From Ferrovibrio sp046294345 (GTDB lineage: Bacteria > Pseudomonadota > Alphaproteobacteria > Ferrovibrionales > Ferrovibrionaceae): 64,000 nt of DNA. How positions within the stretch are numbered: position 1 is the first letter of the stretch; each line of letters opens with the position of its first letter. Shown piece by piece: positions 57,341 to 64,000 of the stretch. The translations under genes and the position numbers were made by a program. The notes below the pieces were generated by a model. It was not told where the DNA came from. It made no database searches and saw nothing but the letters and a program-made list of their open reading frames with translations. The DNA lies in assembly GCA_046294345.1 (NCBI GenBank), contig JBKBJT010000007.1, positions 47,530 to 111,529 of the forward strand. Direction: 5' to 3'.

Positions 57341-58396
57341 TCAGCCGAGCAGGCGGCCCACCACCTGGGCGGTGAAATCCACCATCGGCACCACCCGGGC
57401 ATAGTTCATCCGGGTCGGGCCGATCACGCCGATGGCGCCGACGATGCGCTGCTGCTGGTTCTGCAAGGGCGCCACGATCAGCGAACAGCCGGCGCGGCGG
57501 AACAGGGTGTTTTCCGAGCCGATGAAGATGCGCACGCCTTCGCCGCCCTGCGCCAGTTCGATCAGGCGCAGCATCTCCTCGGTATTCTCCAGCTCTTCCA
57601 TCAGATTGCGGATGCGCTCCAGATCCGCGATGGCGGCCACGTCGTCCAGCAGGTTGGCGCTGCCGCGCACGATCAGCGTGCCGCGTTCGGCCTCGCCGCT
57701 CCACACCGCCAGGCCCGCTTCCACCACGCGGGCGGCGATCTGGTCCAGCTCGGCGCGGCGCACGGCCAGCTCGCCCAGGATTTCGCTGCGCGCCTCGCCC
57801 ATGGTGCGGCCCTTCAGGCGGCGCGACAGGAACTCGCCGGCCTCGGCCAGCGCTTCCGCCGTCAGGCCCAGGGACATCTCCTGGGGCATGTCGAGCATGC
57901 GGTTTTCCACCTGGCCGGATTCGCTCACCATCACCACCAGGGCCTTGCCCGGCCCCAGCGGCACGAATTCCACATGGCGCAACGGCGCGTCCACCTTCGG
58001 CGCCACCACCAGGCCGGCATGGCCCGACAGGCCCGACAGCACGCTGGTGGCTTCCGTCAGCACTTCCTGGAAGCCGCGGCCCGAGCCGGCGCAGCGGCCC
58101 TCGATGGAACTGCGTTCGTCCTGGGTCAGGTCGCCCACCTGCAGCAGGCCGTCGACGAACAGCCGCAGGCCCGTCTCGGTCGGCAGGCGTCCGGCCGAGG
58201 TATGCGGGGCATACAGCAGGCCGGCCTCTTCCAGGTCGGCCATGGTGTTGCGGATGCTGGCGGGCGAAAGGCGGTGTTCCAGCCGTTTGGAGATGAAGCG
58301 CGAGCCCACCGGCTCGCCGGTGGTCATGTAGGTTTCCACCACCAGCCGCAGGATTTCGCGGCTGCGCTGGCTCATCTCCTGGATCATCGCGCCCAT
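57341..58396 (-). CDS. hrcA: Heat-inducible transcription repressor HrcA
   Basis: This repressor of about 351 residues controls heat shock genes through CIRCE sites. The N-terminal winged helix has REILRLVVETYMTTGEPVGSRFISKRL and SPASIRNTMADLEEAGLLYAPHTSAGRLPTETGLRLFVD, which is diagnostic. The C-terminal ligand domain follows with RIFIGSENTLF and IGVIGPTRMNYARVVPMVD. The ATG at 58396 is preferred, because an earlier start would be TTG. ATG codons at 58396 and 58387 are both possible. grpE follows. I found no CIRCE element in the window, so its targets here are unclear. Confidence 0.95.
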   Translation of the reverse strand: MGAMIQEMSQRSREILRLVVETYMTTGEPVGSRFISKRLEHRLSPASIRNTMADLEEAGLLYAPHTSAGRLPTETGLRLFVDGLLQVGDLTQDERSSIEGRCAGSGRGFQEVLTEATSVLSGLSGHAGLVVAPKVDAPLRHVEFVPLGPGKALVVMVSESGQVENRMLDMPQEMSLGLTAEALAEAGEFLSRRLKGRTMGEARSEILGELAVRRAELDQIAARVVEAGLAVWSGEAERGTLIVRGSANLLDDVAAIADLERIRNLMEELENTEEMLRLIELAQGGEGVRIFIGSENTLFRRAGCSLIVAPLQNQQQRIVGAIGVIGPTRMNYARVVPMVDFTAQVVGRLLG

Positions 58397-58445
58397 GGCT
58401 TCAGAATTAAGAACCGGCGGGGCTGCCGTCAATGGCGCATTCAGC

Positions 58446-58961
58446 TCAGTTCAGCCGCCAGATCTCAAACGTGAGGTATGTGGCAAAGGCGCCCCAGGCC
58501 CAATAGGGCACCAGCAGCAGGGCGGCCAGCCGCGACTGGCGGGCGAAGGCCAGGATCGTGGCCGCCAGCACCGCCAGCAGCACCAGCATCTCGACCAGGG
58601 CCGGGCCGATCATCCGCAGCCCGAAGAACAGCAGCGACCAGCCGAAATTCAGCGCCAGCTGCACGGCAAACAGCACGAAGGCGGGCATGGCCGAGCGCCA
58701 GCCCGCCGGGCTGCGGATCGCCTGGCGCCAGACCAGCCAGACCGATACCGCCATCAGCGCGAACAGGATCGTCCACACGATGGGAAAGGCGATGTCGGGC
58801 GGCGTCAGCGCCGGCTTGACCAGCGTGGGATACCAGCTTTTCACCGGGCCGACCGTGACCGCGCTGCCCAGGCCCGAAACGCCGAAGCACAGCGCAAACG
58901 ACAGCAGCAGCACGAACAGGCTGGGCATGGAGAAAACGGGCGGCGGGGATGGGCGGGTCAT
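58446..58961 (-). CDS. tspO: TspO/MBR family membrane protein
   Basis: This 171-residue outer- or inner-membrane protein of the TspO family binds tetrapyrroles and cholesterol-like ligands. Five transmembrane helices are predicted. Conserved motifs are SWYPTLVKPALTPPDIAFPIVWTILFALM near residue 42, QLALNFGWSLLFFGLR near 100 and VPYWAWGAFATYLTFEIWRLN at the end. AGGAT lies upstream of the ATG. It sits 49 bp upstream of hrcA on the same strand. A repeat element follows on its promoter side. Confidence 0.92.
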   Translation of the reverse strand: MTRPSPPPVFSMPSLFVLLLSFALCFGVSGLGSAVTVGPVKSWYPTLVKPALTPPDIAFPIVWTILFALMAVSVWLVWRQAIRSPAGWRSAMPAFVLFAVQLALNFGWSLLFFGLRMIGPALVEMLVLLAVLAATILAFARQSRLAALLLVPYWAWGAFATYLTFEIWRLN

Positions 58962-59021
58962 ATCCTATATACGATCCGGTGGGGGCGTTGGTTCACCAGA
59001 TTTCCGTTACTCTACCCAACC

Positions 59022-59119
59022 CGTCATGCCCGGGCTTGTCCCGGGCATCCACGTCTTTCGTGCGGCAATAAAAACGTGGATGGCCGGCCAAGAAGCATTC
59101 CTGGGTCCGGCCATGACGA
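59022..59119. repeat. Alphaproteobacterial palindromic repeat element (REP/MITE-like)
   Basis: The ends CGTCATG (59022-59028) and CATGACG (59112-59118) are inverted, with GCCCGGGC and CCCGGGC next to the left end and GGCCGGCC and CCGGCC near the right. ATCCACGT (59047-59054) is inverted against ACGTGGAT (59074-59081). This nested-arm layout is typical of intergenic palindromic repeats in alphaproteobacteria (known in form). It lies between tspO and the VOC gene. Confidence 0.75.
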
Positions 59120-59137
59120 TGGTGAGAGAAAAGCGAC

Positions 59138-59776
59138 TCAGAACAACTCCCGCACACCCGCCGGCGTTTCGATGCGCGCGCGCCAGCGCAGGGCATCGCC
59201 GGGCACGATCGCGGGCGGGCGGTCGATGGCAAGCCCGCGATACAGCGCCGTCATGGCGGCGGGATCGGGATGTTCAAGCGAGAACGAGTCCAGCCGCGCG
59301 CCCAGATCGGGGATCGTCGCCATGTTGCGTGCTTTGCCGCGCCGGTCGATCAGGCAGGGCGCCGCGCCATCCAGCGGCAGCGCGCCATCCGCGCGCAGGC
59401 TGAACTCGAAGGCTGGCGCAGCAGGGGGCAGCGCAACGGCCCGGCCGAAGATGGCTTCGCGGCCGGCCAGCACGGCATGGATATCGTCGGTGCCGGCCAC
59501 CCAGCCGCGCAGGCGGCGGCCGGAGTCCCACGCGGCGCGCACGGATGCCTGGTCATCCAGGCCGAACCAGCGCGGGCAGGGCGGGGCGGCGCCATCGGGA
59601 TCCAGCGCCACCACCTCCAGATACACGCTGCCGCCGAGCCGCAGCAGGTGGTTCTGCGTGCCCATATAAACGTGCCGCTGGCCGAAGGGCAGATCGAGGT
59701 CGAGGCATTCGCGCAGATGCGCCGCGCCTTCGGCAAGCGTGGGGGCGATGACGGTGAGATGGTCGAGCTTCAGCAT
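59138..59776 (-). CDS. VOC-family protein (glyoxalase-like)
   Basis: This 212-residue protein belongs to the glyoxalase-like (VOC, Glyoxalase_3 type) family. The start at 59776 opens LKLDHLTVIAPTLAEGAAHLREC, and FGQRHVYMGTQNHLLRLGGSVYLEVVALDP follows, which are family blocks. The second half is partly conserved (GARLDSFSLEHPDPAAMTALY). The metal-binding pattern is suggested by the His of KLDHL and Glu of LEVVA. Substrate is not known. The longer upstream frame runs into the tRNA-Gly gene, so it is not real. Confidence 0.85.
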   Translation of the reverse strand: MLKLDHLTVIAPTLAEGAAHLRECLDLDLPFGQRHVYMGTQNHLLRLGGSVYLEVVALDPDGAAPPCPRWFGLDDQASVRAAWDSGRRLRGWVAGTDDIHAVLAGREAIFGRAVALPPAAPAFEFSLRADGALPLDGAAPCLIDRRGKARNMATIPDLGARLDSFSLEHPDPAAMTALYRGLAIDRPPAIVPGDALRWRARIETPAGVRELF

Positions 59777-59836
59777 GGCCTGTCCACGATGTTTGGCCGG
59801 GATGGGCAAGGAAGGAAAATAAAAGGAGAAGGAAGA

Positions 59837-59911
59837 TGGAGCGGGCGAAGGGATTCGAACCCTCGACCCCAACCTTGGCAAGGTTGTGCTCTACCCCTGA
59901 GCTACGCCCGC
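59837..59911 (-). tRNA. tRNA-Gly (GCC)
   Basis: The minus strand starts with GCGGGCG and ends with CGCCCGCTCCA, giving a full acceptor stem with encoded CCA. The D stem and loop are seen in AGCTCAGGGGTAGAGC. The anticodon loop CTTGCCAAG has GCC. The T arm contains GGGTTCGAATCCC. Length is 75 nt with CCA. A promoter sits about 100 bp upstream. Confidence 0.97.
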
Positions 59912-60007
59912 TCGGCGCCGGGTGAACCGGAAAAGGCCGGGGGAAGCCCGGCATCGGCGGGCGTGAAACCCGACGATCAACCGGCGGGGTGCCGGTTGCA
60001 GGCGCGC

Positions 60008-60035
60008 ACTATACCCAGCCATGAATCCGATGCAA
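60008..60035 (-). promoter_or_regulatory. Promoter for tRNA-Gly
   Basis: On the minus strand TTGCAT (60030-60035) and TATAGT (60008-60013) are spaced by 16 bp. They are close to sigma-70 consensus. The start of transcription should be about 90 bp before the tRNA. Confidence 0.75.
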
Positions 60036-60044
60036 GCGTCTCGT

Positions 60045-60074
60045 AAAACAAAAAGCCCGGCCATCGCCTGGGCC
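60045..60074 (-). terminator. Terminator-like hairpin upstream of tRNA-Gly promoter
   Basis: On the minus strand GCCC and GGC pair with GCC and GGGC, with one bulge, followed by TTTTTGTTTT. No minus-strand gene precedes it, so it may end an undetected transcript or just insulate the tRNA-Gly promoter. The gap 59912-60236 otherwise holds only the promoters listed. Confidence 0.5.
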
Positions 60075-60169
60075 GCCGACGGGGCCAAATCCCTGTGCCG
60101 GCTGGGCAAATTCGGGGGCCGGAAAACGCCCGGGGGATGGTGTGGGGCCAGACCCCTTGCCCAAAACCC

Positions 60170-60198
60170 TTGCACCGCCCGGCCGGCTCCTGTATCTG
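60170..60198 (+). promoter_or_regulatory. Promoter for tRNA-Glu
   Basis: TTGCAC (60170-60175) and TATCTG (60193-60198) are separated by 17 bp. The mature tRNA begins 39 bp after the -10 element, which is normal for tRNA leader length. Confidence 0.65.
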
Positions 60199-60236
60199 GT
60201 GCGCCTCGCGCGGCGCTCGGTTCGCCGCTGCTATGG

Positions 60237-60312
60237 GTCCCCATCGTCTAGAGGCCCAGGACGGCGCCCTCTCACGGCGCAAACCGGGGTTCGAATCCCC
60301 GTGGGGACGCCA
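60237..60312 (+). tRNA. tRNA-Glu (CTC)
   Basis: The gene starts GTCCCCATCGTCTAGAGGCC and ends with GGGGACGCCA, so acceptor stem and CCA are complete. The anticodon loop holds CTC. The T arm GGGGTTCGAATCCCC is perfect. Length is 76 nt. The accessory segment with an integrase remnant begins just downstream, which suggests this tRNA gene was used as an attachment site. Confidence 0.97.
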
Positions 60313-60480
60313 ACTTCTTTCCGCACAATTTGAGAATTAAAGACCGCCTCAGGCTGAGGCGAGATCGTGGTCTGTCCGTGATTACCTAAAAGCTTTAAAA
60401 GCGGTTTTAGTTATTATTCGACCTTGCTGCGTGGCATGGGCGCTGGAAATTCCACAGCAGGTAGATACTAGGGGGCAAAA

Positions 60481-60924
60481 GTGAACTCAAGATTTGCCGG
60501 AATATTTGCTCTGCCGATCGTTCTGGCTGCCTGCATGTCGAGCAACGTGCAGCATTACGGGGAAATCGACGCAACAGACAAGACGATAACAGTCCCGTTC
60601 GGAAACAGCCTTTTGGTCGGAGAGCTGAAGCAGCGCTTGCGTAATGATGGATGGAGGATGGCTGTTGATCGCGGCCCGAGCGTAACGCAAGGCAGAGTTG
60701 GCGATTCAACCAGACTCGAAAGCTTTGATACCTTCAACACGCGGTACAGGCTTCTCGTCAGGGCCAGCCAATACGATTACTGCATAAATTTCAGCCCTGC
60801 CATTGCCTACGACGTGAGCCTGATCGACAATAAAACAGGCGAGGAAATCATCGCTCAGAGCGGGCGCGATTGTCTGAATTGGGCAGCAGAAAAATTCATG
60901 GACGCGCTTAAGTCAAAACCCTGA
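60481..60924 (+). CDS. Putative lipoprotein, accessory segment
   Basis: This 147-residue protein starts with a GTG, preceded by GGGGGC, and has a short lipoprotein signal (MNSRFAGIFALPIVLAAC, lipobox LAAC). The mature part is mixed alpha/beta, with CINFSPAIAYDVSLIDNKTGEEIIAQSGRDC, and its two cysteines may form a disulfide. No family is recognised. Its base composition is clearly more AT-rich than the backbone, which fits recent transfer. It lies just downstream of tRNA-Glu. A hairpin overlaps the stop codon. Confidence 0.65.
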   Translation: MNSRFAGIFALPIVLAACMSSNVQHYGEIDATDKTITVPFGNSLLVGELKQRLRNDGWRMAVDRGPSVTQGRVGDSTRLESFDTFNTRYRLLVRASQYDYCINFSPAIAYDVSLIDNKTGEEIIAQSGRDCLNWAAEKFMDALKSKP

Positions 60925-60945
60925 TTGCTAGAAAGTAATCAGGGT
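60918..60945 (+). repeat. Inverted repeat at lipoprotein stop codon
   Basis: ACCCTGATT (60918-60926) is inverted against AATCAGGGT (60937-60945) with a 10-nt loop, and it spans the TGA stop. It is followed by CAGGCCCCAATT. It resembles short interspersed repeats near mobile elements and has no T-run, so it may mark a recombination junction. Confidence 0.5.
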
Positions 60946-61281
60946 CAGGCCCCAATTGCTCTGGAGATTGTAAGGCGGCGGACGGAAGCTGTTAACCGAG
61001 AAGGTGCGCTATTTCCAGAGCTACCTATTCGACCATCTTCAGGAAAGCGCGGCCCCGCCTTGACGAAGGCATTCACTGCCCTCCGTCGCAAGGTGCTTGG
61101 CAAGGATACGGACAGGGAGTTGGATCTCCACGCATTCCGGCATACTTGGCGCACCGCTGCTCGCCGCGCCCGTGTCGACATGAGGGGAACGCTGGAGATG
61201 GGTGGATGGAAGGTTCAGAAAACGAGCGACGCGCCCTACGACCATGGCTTGGAAGAAGAGCCGTACCGCGAAGAGCAGTAG
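60925..61281 (+). pseudogene. Tyrosine recombinase (integrase) C-terminal remnant
   Basis: This reading frame of about 118 codons has no convincing start and matches only the C-terminal third of a phage-type integrase. Recognisable parts are EGALFPELP, LTKAFTALRRKVLGKD, the catalytic HAFRHTWRTAARRA (His and Arg) and MGGWKVQKTSDAPYDHG, which corresponds to the final catalytic region with Tyr. The upstream catalytic Arg and Lys blocks and the DNA-binding domain are missing. It lies 650 bp after tRNA-Glu, which fits a decayed integrative element. The frame is unlikely to be functional. Confidence 0.75.
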
Positions 61282-61395
61282 AAGGCGGCCGGCTGGTTGC
61301 GGGCGAAGTGTTATCTGGGTTAGGCCGCAAAAGCATCTTTTGGCGGCGCTCAGGCTATGGCATTCTTGTTCGCCTAATCTGACACATGAGCGGGA

Positions 61396-62424
61396 ATGGC
61401 TCCGGGGGAACAATTCGCTATCAGGCTGTTGGAACTCGCCGCGCAGGCTTTCGGCGGCGCGGTAGAACCATGGCAAATCAAGCGGCGTGCCAAGGCGCTC
61501 GCCGAGGCGGACCGGACAACACGACTGTTGGCCGCTCAGGCGGAACAGGAGTTGAAGCAGGTTCGGGCGGGCGAAGCGCGTATTGTGGACGGTGCGGTAG
61601 TCCCAATCGACAACCCGGTGGGCGGTGCATATCTTATCGAGCAGGCGGATGCGCCACGTCTTATTCAAATGGCACAGGCTGCGAGCGAGGCCGATGCGGC
61701 CCGGCGCGTGCTTAATCTCGCCTCGATTTTTGAAAAGGCCCGCGACGAGGGCCCCACAGTCGACGATACTACAGAGACTGCGGAAAAGCCGGTGGACCCC
61801 GACTGGTTTGTTCGCTGGCGTCTTAACGCCCAAGACGTCAGCGACGAGTTGATGCAGCAGCTGTGGGCGCGCCTACTTGCTGGAGAAATTCAGAGGCCAG
61901 GCGCCTTCTCTCTGAAGACGCTGGAAATCCTCTCGCAGATGACACGCGACGATGCCAATGCAGTGGCTGATCTTGGCCAATATGTGATCAGCGGTTCTCT
62001 CTATCGACACCGCCCCAATAAGACGCCGCCGTTCCCGTACCCATCGTTTGAGGACATCTTGAGGTTTGAAGAAATGGGTATGATCTCTGGCGGGACAAGC
62101 GGCGTTGGCCTCGCGTTGCATTTTAGCTCTGCGTTGCCCGATAAGTTTGTAACTATGCTCAAGGCTGAAGATTACCTCCTGTATGTGGAGGGAGATGACG
62201 CCAGCAAAATTCTTAAGTTTGACAACTACAGACTGACGCGCCCTTGCCTAGAGTTGCTGCGGGTTTGTAAGCCGGGTGTTAATTTAGATTATATGCGCGG
62301 AGTCGGTCGTATCTTGATGAAGCAAGGGTTCAAGGTCGGGTTGGGGCAACGCCTGCGCGTGCCGAACGGCGGGGAGTTCTTTAACCCGGCTAGTGCCGAG
62401 TGGTTGGCGCCCTCGACTGAATAA
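61396..62424 (+). CDS. DUF2806 family protein, accessory segment
   Basis: This 342-residue protein belongs to the DUF2806 family, whose function is unknown. The N-terminal helical part (LLELAAQAFGGAVEPWQIKRRAKALAEAD) is followed by QQLWARLLAGEIQRPGAFSLKTLEILSQMTRDDA near residue 155. The C-terminal half has beta-rich segments (YPSFEDILRFEEMGMI). No transmembrane helix or signal peptide is seen. DUF2806 genes are often in variable islands (inference from general knowledge). The neighbours here are an integrase remnant and a lipoprotein, both accessory. A role in defence or phage biology is possible but not shown. Confidence 0.8.
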   Translation: MAPGEQFAIRLLELAAQAFGGAVEPWQIKRRAKALAEADRTTRLLAAQAEQELKQVRAGEARIVDGAVVPIDNPVGGAYLIEQADAPRLIQMAQAASEADAARRVLNLASIFEKARDEGPTVDDTTETAEKPVDPDWFVRWRLNAQDVSDELMQQLWARLLAGEIQRPGAFSLKTLEILSQMTRDDANAVADLGQYVISGSLYRHRPNKTPPFPYPSFEDILRFEEMGMISGGTSGVGLALHFSSALPDKFVTMLKAEDYLLYVEGDDASKILKFDNYRLTRPCLELLRVCKPGVNLDYMRGVGRILMKQGFKVGLGQRLRVPNGGEFFNPASAEWLAPSTE

Positions 62425-62894
62425 AAACAGATTACCGGACACAGCCTGATCACGAAAGCAGCCGGGCCACTACCTCGTGGCTGATCTGGTGGCCGTCTTG
62501 TTTCAGCACGTCGGAGTAATTGGGGGGCAGACCTTGGTTACAATCTGGCCGGTTAGCTGTCCGCCCTTGATCCCCTCCATATCGTTCCCATATTGTTCTG
62601 TTTGTCCGGGCCATGGCCAGACGCGGCTTTTCCGCCGTCGGCCGCCGGACTGTAAAATCGTCCAAACTGTCTGAAAAGGATCGCAAAACGATGAAAAACC
62701 GCGGCCCCGGTGCCGCAAACCGCCGGAACGCGTCGCACATGCGCAAAACCGACTCAAAATGACGCAAAACACCCGATTTGATATCAGTGATATCACTGAT
62801 ATCGGTTTTTAACCTTTCGGGCTCCGGGCTGCCCGGATCGGGTCGGGCGGGTCAACGGGGCGGAGGTTACTCCGCCATCCTCACTCCGCCCCCG
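62425..62894. other. 470-bp gene-free stretch
   Basis: No convincing gene is seen between the DUF2806 gene and the Lrp gene. Short open frames on both strands have no recognised motif or ribosome binding site and look like random frames. The only striking element is the triple-GATATC palindrome near the lrp-proximal end. This probably marks where the accessory segment rejoins the backbone. Confidence 0.5.
62780..62803. repeat. Perfect 24-bp palindrome made of three GATATC units
   Basis: The site is GATATC-AGT-GATATC-ACT-GATATC, in which the left 12 bases are the exact inverse complement of the right 12. CGG and TTTTT follow. It could be a protein-binding site or a very symmetric terminator. 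Confidence 0.85.
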
Positions 62895-63392
62895 TTATTC
62901 CGCCGCCTCGTCCTCGGCCGGCATGTCCACCGGCACGCCCGGCTCGCTCTTGGAGCAGCGGATGGTCAGCGCGGTTTTCACATGGGCCACGTTCTGCAAC
63001 GCGGTGAGTTCCTTGGTCAGGAAGGTCTGGTAGGCGTCCCAGTCGCGGGCGACGATCTTCAGGATGAAGTCGTTCTCGCCGGCCAGCATGTAGCATTCGC
63101 GCACCTGGGCCCAGCCGGCCACGGTCTGCTCGAAGGCCACCAGGTCATGCTCGGCCTGGCTGTTCAGGCCCACCATGGCAAACACCGTCACGCCATAACC
63201 CAGCTGCTGCGGGTTGAGGTCGGCGTGATAGCCCTTGATGAAGCCGGCCTCCTCCAGGGCGCGCACGCGCCGCAGGCAGGGCGGCGCCGAGATGCCCACG
63301 CGCTGCGCCAGCTCCACGTTGGTCATCCGCCCGTCGGCCTGCAGGTCGGCCAGGATCTTGCGGTCGATGAGGTCGAGCTTCACGCGCTGCAT
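62895..63392 (-). CDS. lrp: Lrp/AsnC-family transcriptional regulator
   Basis: This 165-residue regulator has an N-terminal helix-turn-helix (LIDRKILADLQADGRMTNVELAQRVGISAPPCLRRVRALEEAGFIKGYHA) and a C-terminal Lrp/AsnC ligand-binding domain with RECYMLAGENDFILKIV. It is likely to form octamers and respond to an amino acid. A -10 element TATAAT (63434-63439) and a 10-bp palindrome GTTGCGCAAC (63421-63430) are upstream, which suggests autoregulation. It is divergent from trxB, a pairing known in alphaproteobacteria. The C-terminal tail (DMPAEDEAAE) is acidic and probably disordered. Confidence 0.92.
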   Translation of the reverse strand: MQRVKLDLIDRKILADLQADGRMTNVELAQRVGISAPPCLRRVRALEEAGFIKGYHADLNPQQLGYGVTVFAMVGLNSQAEHDLVAFEQTVAGWAQVRECYMLAGENDFILKIVARDWDAYQTFLTKELTALQNVAHVKTALTIRCSKSEPGVPVDMPAEDEAAE

Positions 63393-63420
63393 GGAAATAT
63401 TCTCACTGTCTGAACTGGAG

Positions 63421-63439
63421 GTTGCGCAACAATATTATA
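63421..63439 (-). promoter_or_regulatory. lrp promoter with palindromic operator
   Basis: On the minus strand TATAAT (63434-63439) lies 42 bp before the start codon. GTTGCGCAAC (63421-63430) is a perfect palindrome over the expected transcription start. AT-rich bases surround it, as Lrp-type sites often have. Autorepression is an inference. Confidence 0.6.
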
Positions 63440-63684
63440 AATACGGGCAAGAATCCAAGCCCCGGCGGCTCATAAAATTGCGCGTATACGGAGTGGCAGG
63501 GCAGGGGCCGGGGGCGGCACGGATCGTGGCCCGCATCACAGGCCCGGACGGGGCGGCGCCCTACATGACTGCCGATGACCGCCTGCGAGTCGACATCATC
63601 TGCGAGTCGCGCCCGGCCTGTCATGCCGGCGTCACATGCGGCGCGCAGAAAAGCCGCACCAGCCGCGCCCCGGGGGCCTTTCCC

Positions 63685-63713
63685 TTGGCGCGGCCGGCCC
63701 CCGCTGTCATAAT
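63685..63713 (+). promoter_or_regulatory. Promoter for trxB
   Basis: TTGGCG (63685-63690), a 17-bp spacer and CATAAT (63708-63713) match sigma-70. The trxB ATG is about 50 bp downstream. The rest of the 371-bp gap with lrp (63393-63763) shows no gene. Confidence 0.7.
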
Positions 63714-63763
63714 CTTAAATTGACGAAATTCAGCATTTTACGCCCGCGTCCGGAGTCCCGATC

Positions 63764-64000
63764 ATGGCCACCACCCACCGCACCAAGGTCCTCATCCTCG
63801 GCTCCGGCCCTGCCGGCTGCACCGCCGCGATCTATGCCGCCCGCGCCTCGCTGCAGCCGATCATGGTGCATGGCCTGCAGCCGGGCGGCCAGCTCACCAT
63901 CACCACCGATGTCGAGAACTATCCGGGCTTCGCCTCCGTGATCCAGGGCCCCTGGCTGATGGAGCAGATGGAGGCGCAGGCGAAGCATGTCGGCACCACC
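63764..64000 (+). CDS. trxB: Thioredoxin reductase, N-terminal part (3' end outside window)
   Basis: This flavoprotein reduces thioredoxin with NADPH. Only the first 79 residues are in the window. They include the FAD-binding motif VLILGSGPAGCTAAIYAARA near residue 10 and QPGGQLTITTDVENYPGF, both typical of bacterial TrxB. The redox CxxC lies further on, so it is not visible here. The frame is intact at the window edge. It has its own promoter, and divergence from lrp suggests possible Lrp control (inference). Confidence 0.95.
   Translation, partial: MATTHRTKVLILGSGPAGCTAAIYAARASLQPIMVHGLQPGGQLTITTDVENYPGFASVIQGPWLMEQMEAQAKHVGTT

Noticed and set aside
62450..62767. Minus-strand frame of 105 codons
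   Set aside because: No ribosome binding site, no motif and biased composition.

Overview
The window is a GC-rich chromosomal segment of an alphaproteobacterium, probably Rhodospirillales-like. The lineage call is an inference from gene content: metZ carries a SAM-II riboswitch, a DUF484 gene overlaps xerC, dnaK-dnaJ lies near dapB and hrcA-grpE, an Lrp-type regulator diverges from trxB, and kdsB shows a Gram-negative envelope. Most of the window is ordinary backbone with tightly packed genes. No rRNA, CRISPR array or intact insertion sequence is visible.

Layout. 1-14 kb: the end of lpd, EamA and MFS transporters, an M20 amidohydrolase, an MNIO/DUF692 plus DUF2063 pair that has lost conserved residues, xerC with its DUF484 partner, transaldolase and priA. 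14-24.6 kb: a long minus-strand run of cytochrome c, hisN, two YejA-type binding proteins with a GNAT acetyltransferase between them, YejB, YejE and YejF, and a GhrA-like dehydrogenase. 24.8-33.7 kb: kdsB, pheA, a MarR regulator divergent from a secreted esterase, an amine oxidase, a SAM-II riboswitch and terminator in front of metZ, an OmpA-like porin, apaG and folE. 33.7-39 kb: argE, then hutF divergent from a DAO-type oxidoreductase and hutI, with a 22-bp near-perfect palindrome in the shared promoter region.

40-42.3 kb holds the most notable system: a bufferin-type RiPP cluster (bufA precursor, bufB MNIO enzyme, bufC partner). It is preceded by a sequence resembling a SigF-type ECF promoter, and a large hairpin separates the precursor from the enzymes. 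With the pair at 6-7.7 kb, the genome has two DUF692/DUF2063 pairs, only one of which has a precursor and the full set of conserved residues.

42.3-59.8 kb returns to housekeeping genes: an RsmB-like methyltransferase, a threonine deaminase, dapB, dnaK-dnaJ, alkB, a CBS-domain histidine kinase, grpE, hrcA and tspO, plus an alphaproteobacterial-type palindromic repeat. tRNA-Gly(GCC) and tRNA-Glu(CTC) follow. Downstream of tRNA-Glu is a short AT-richer accessory segment (60.3-62.9 kb) with a lipoprotein, an integrase remnant, a DUF2806 gene and an unusual triple-GATATC palindrome. The window closes with lrp and the start of trxB.
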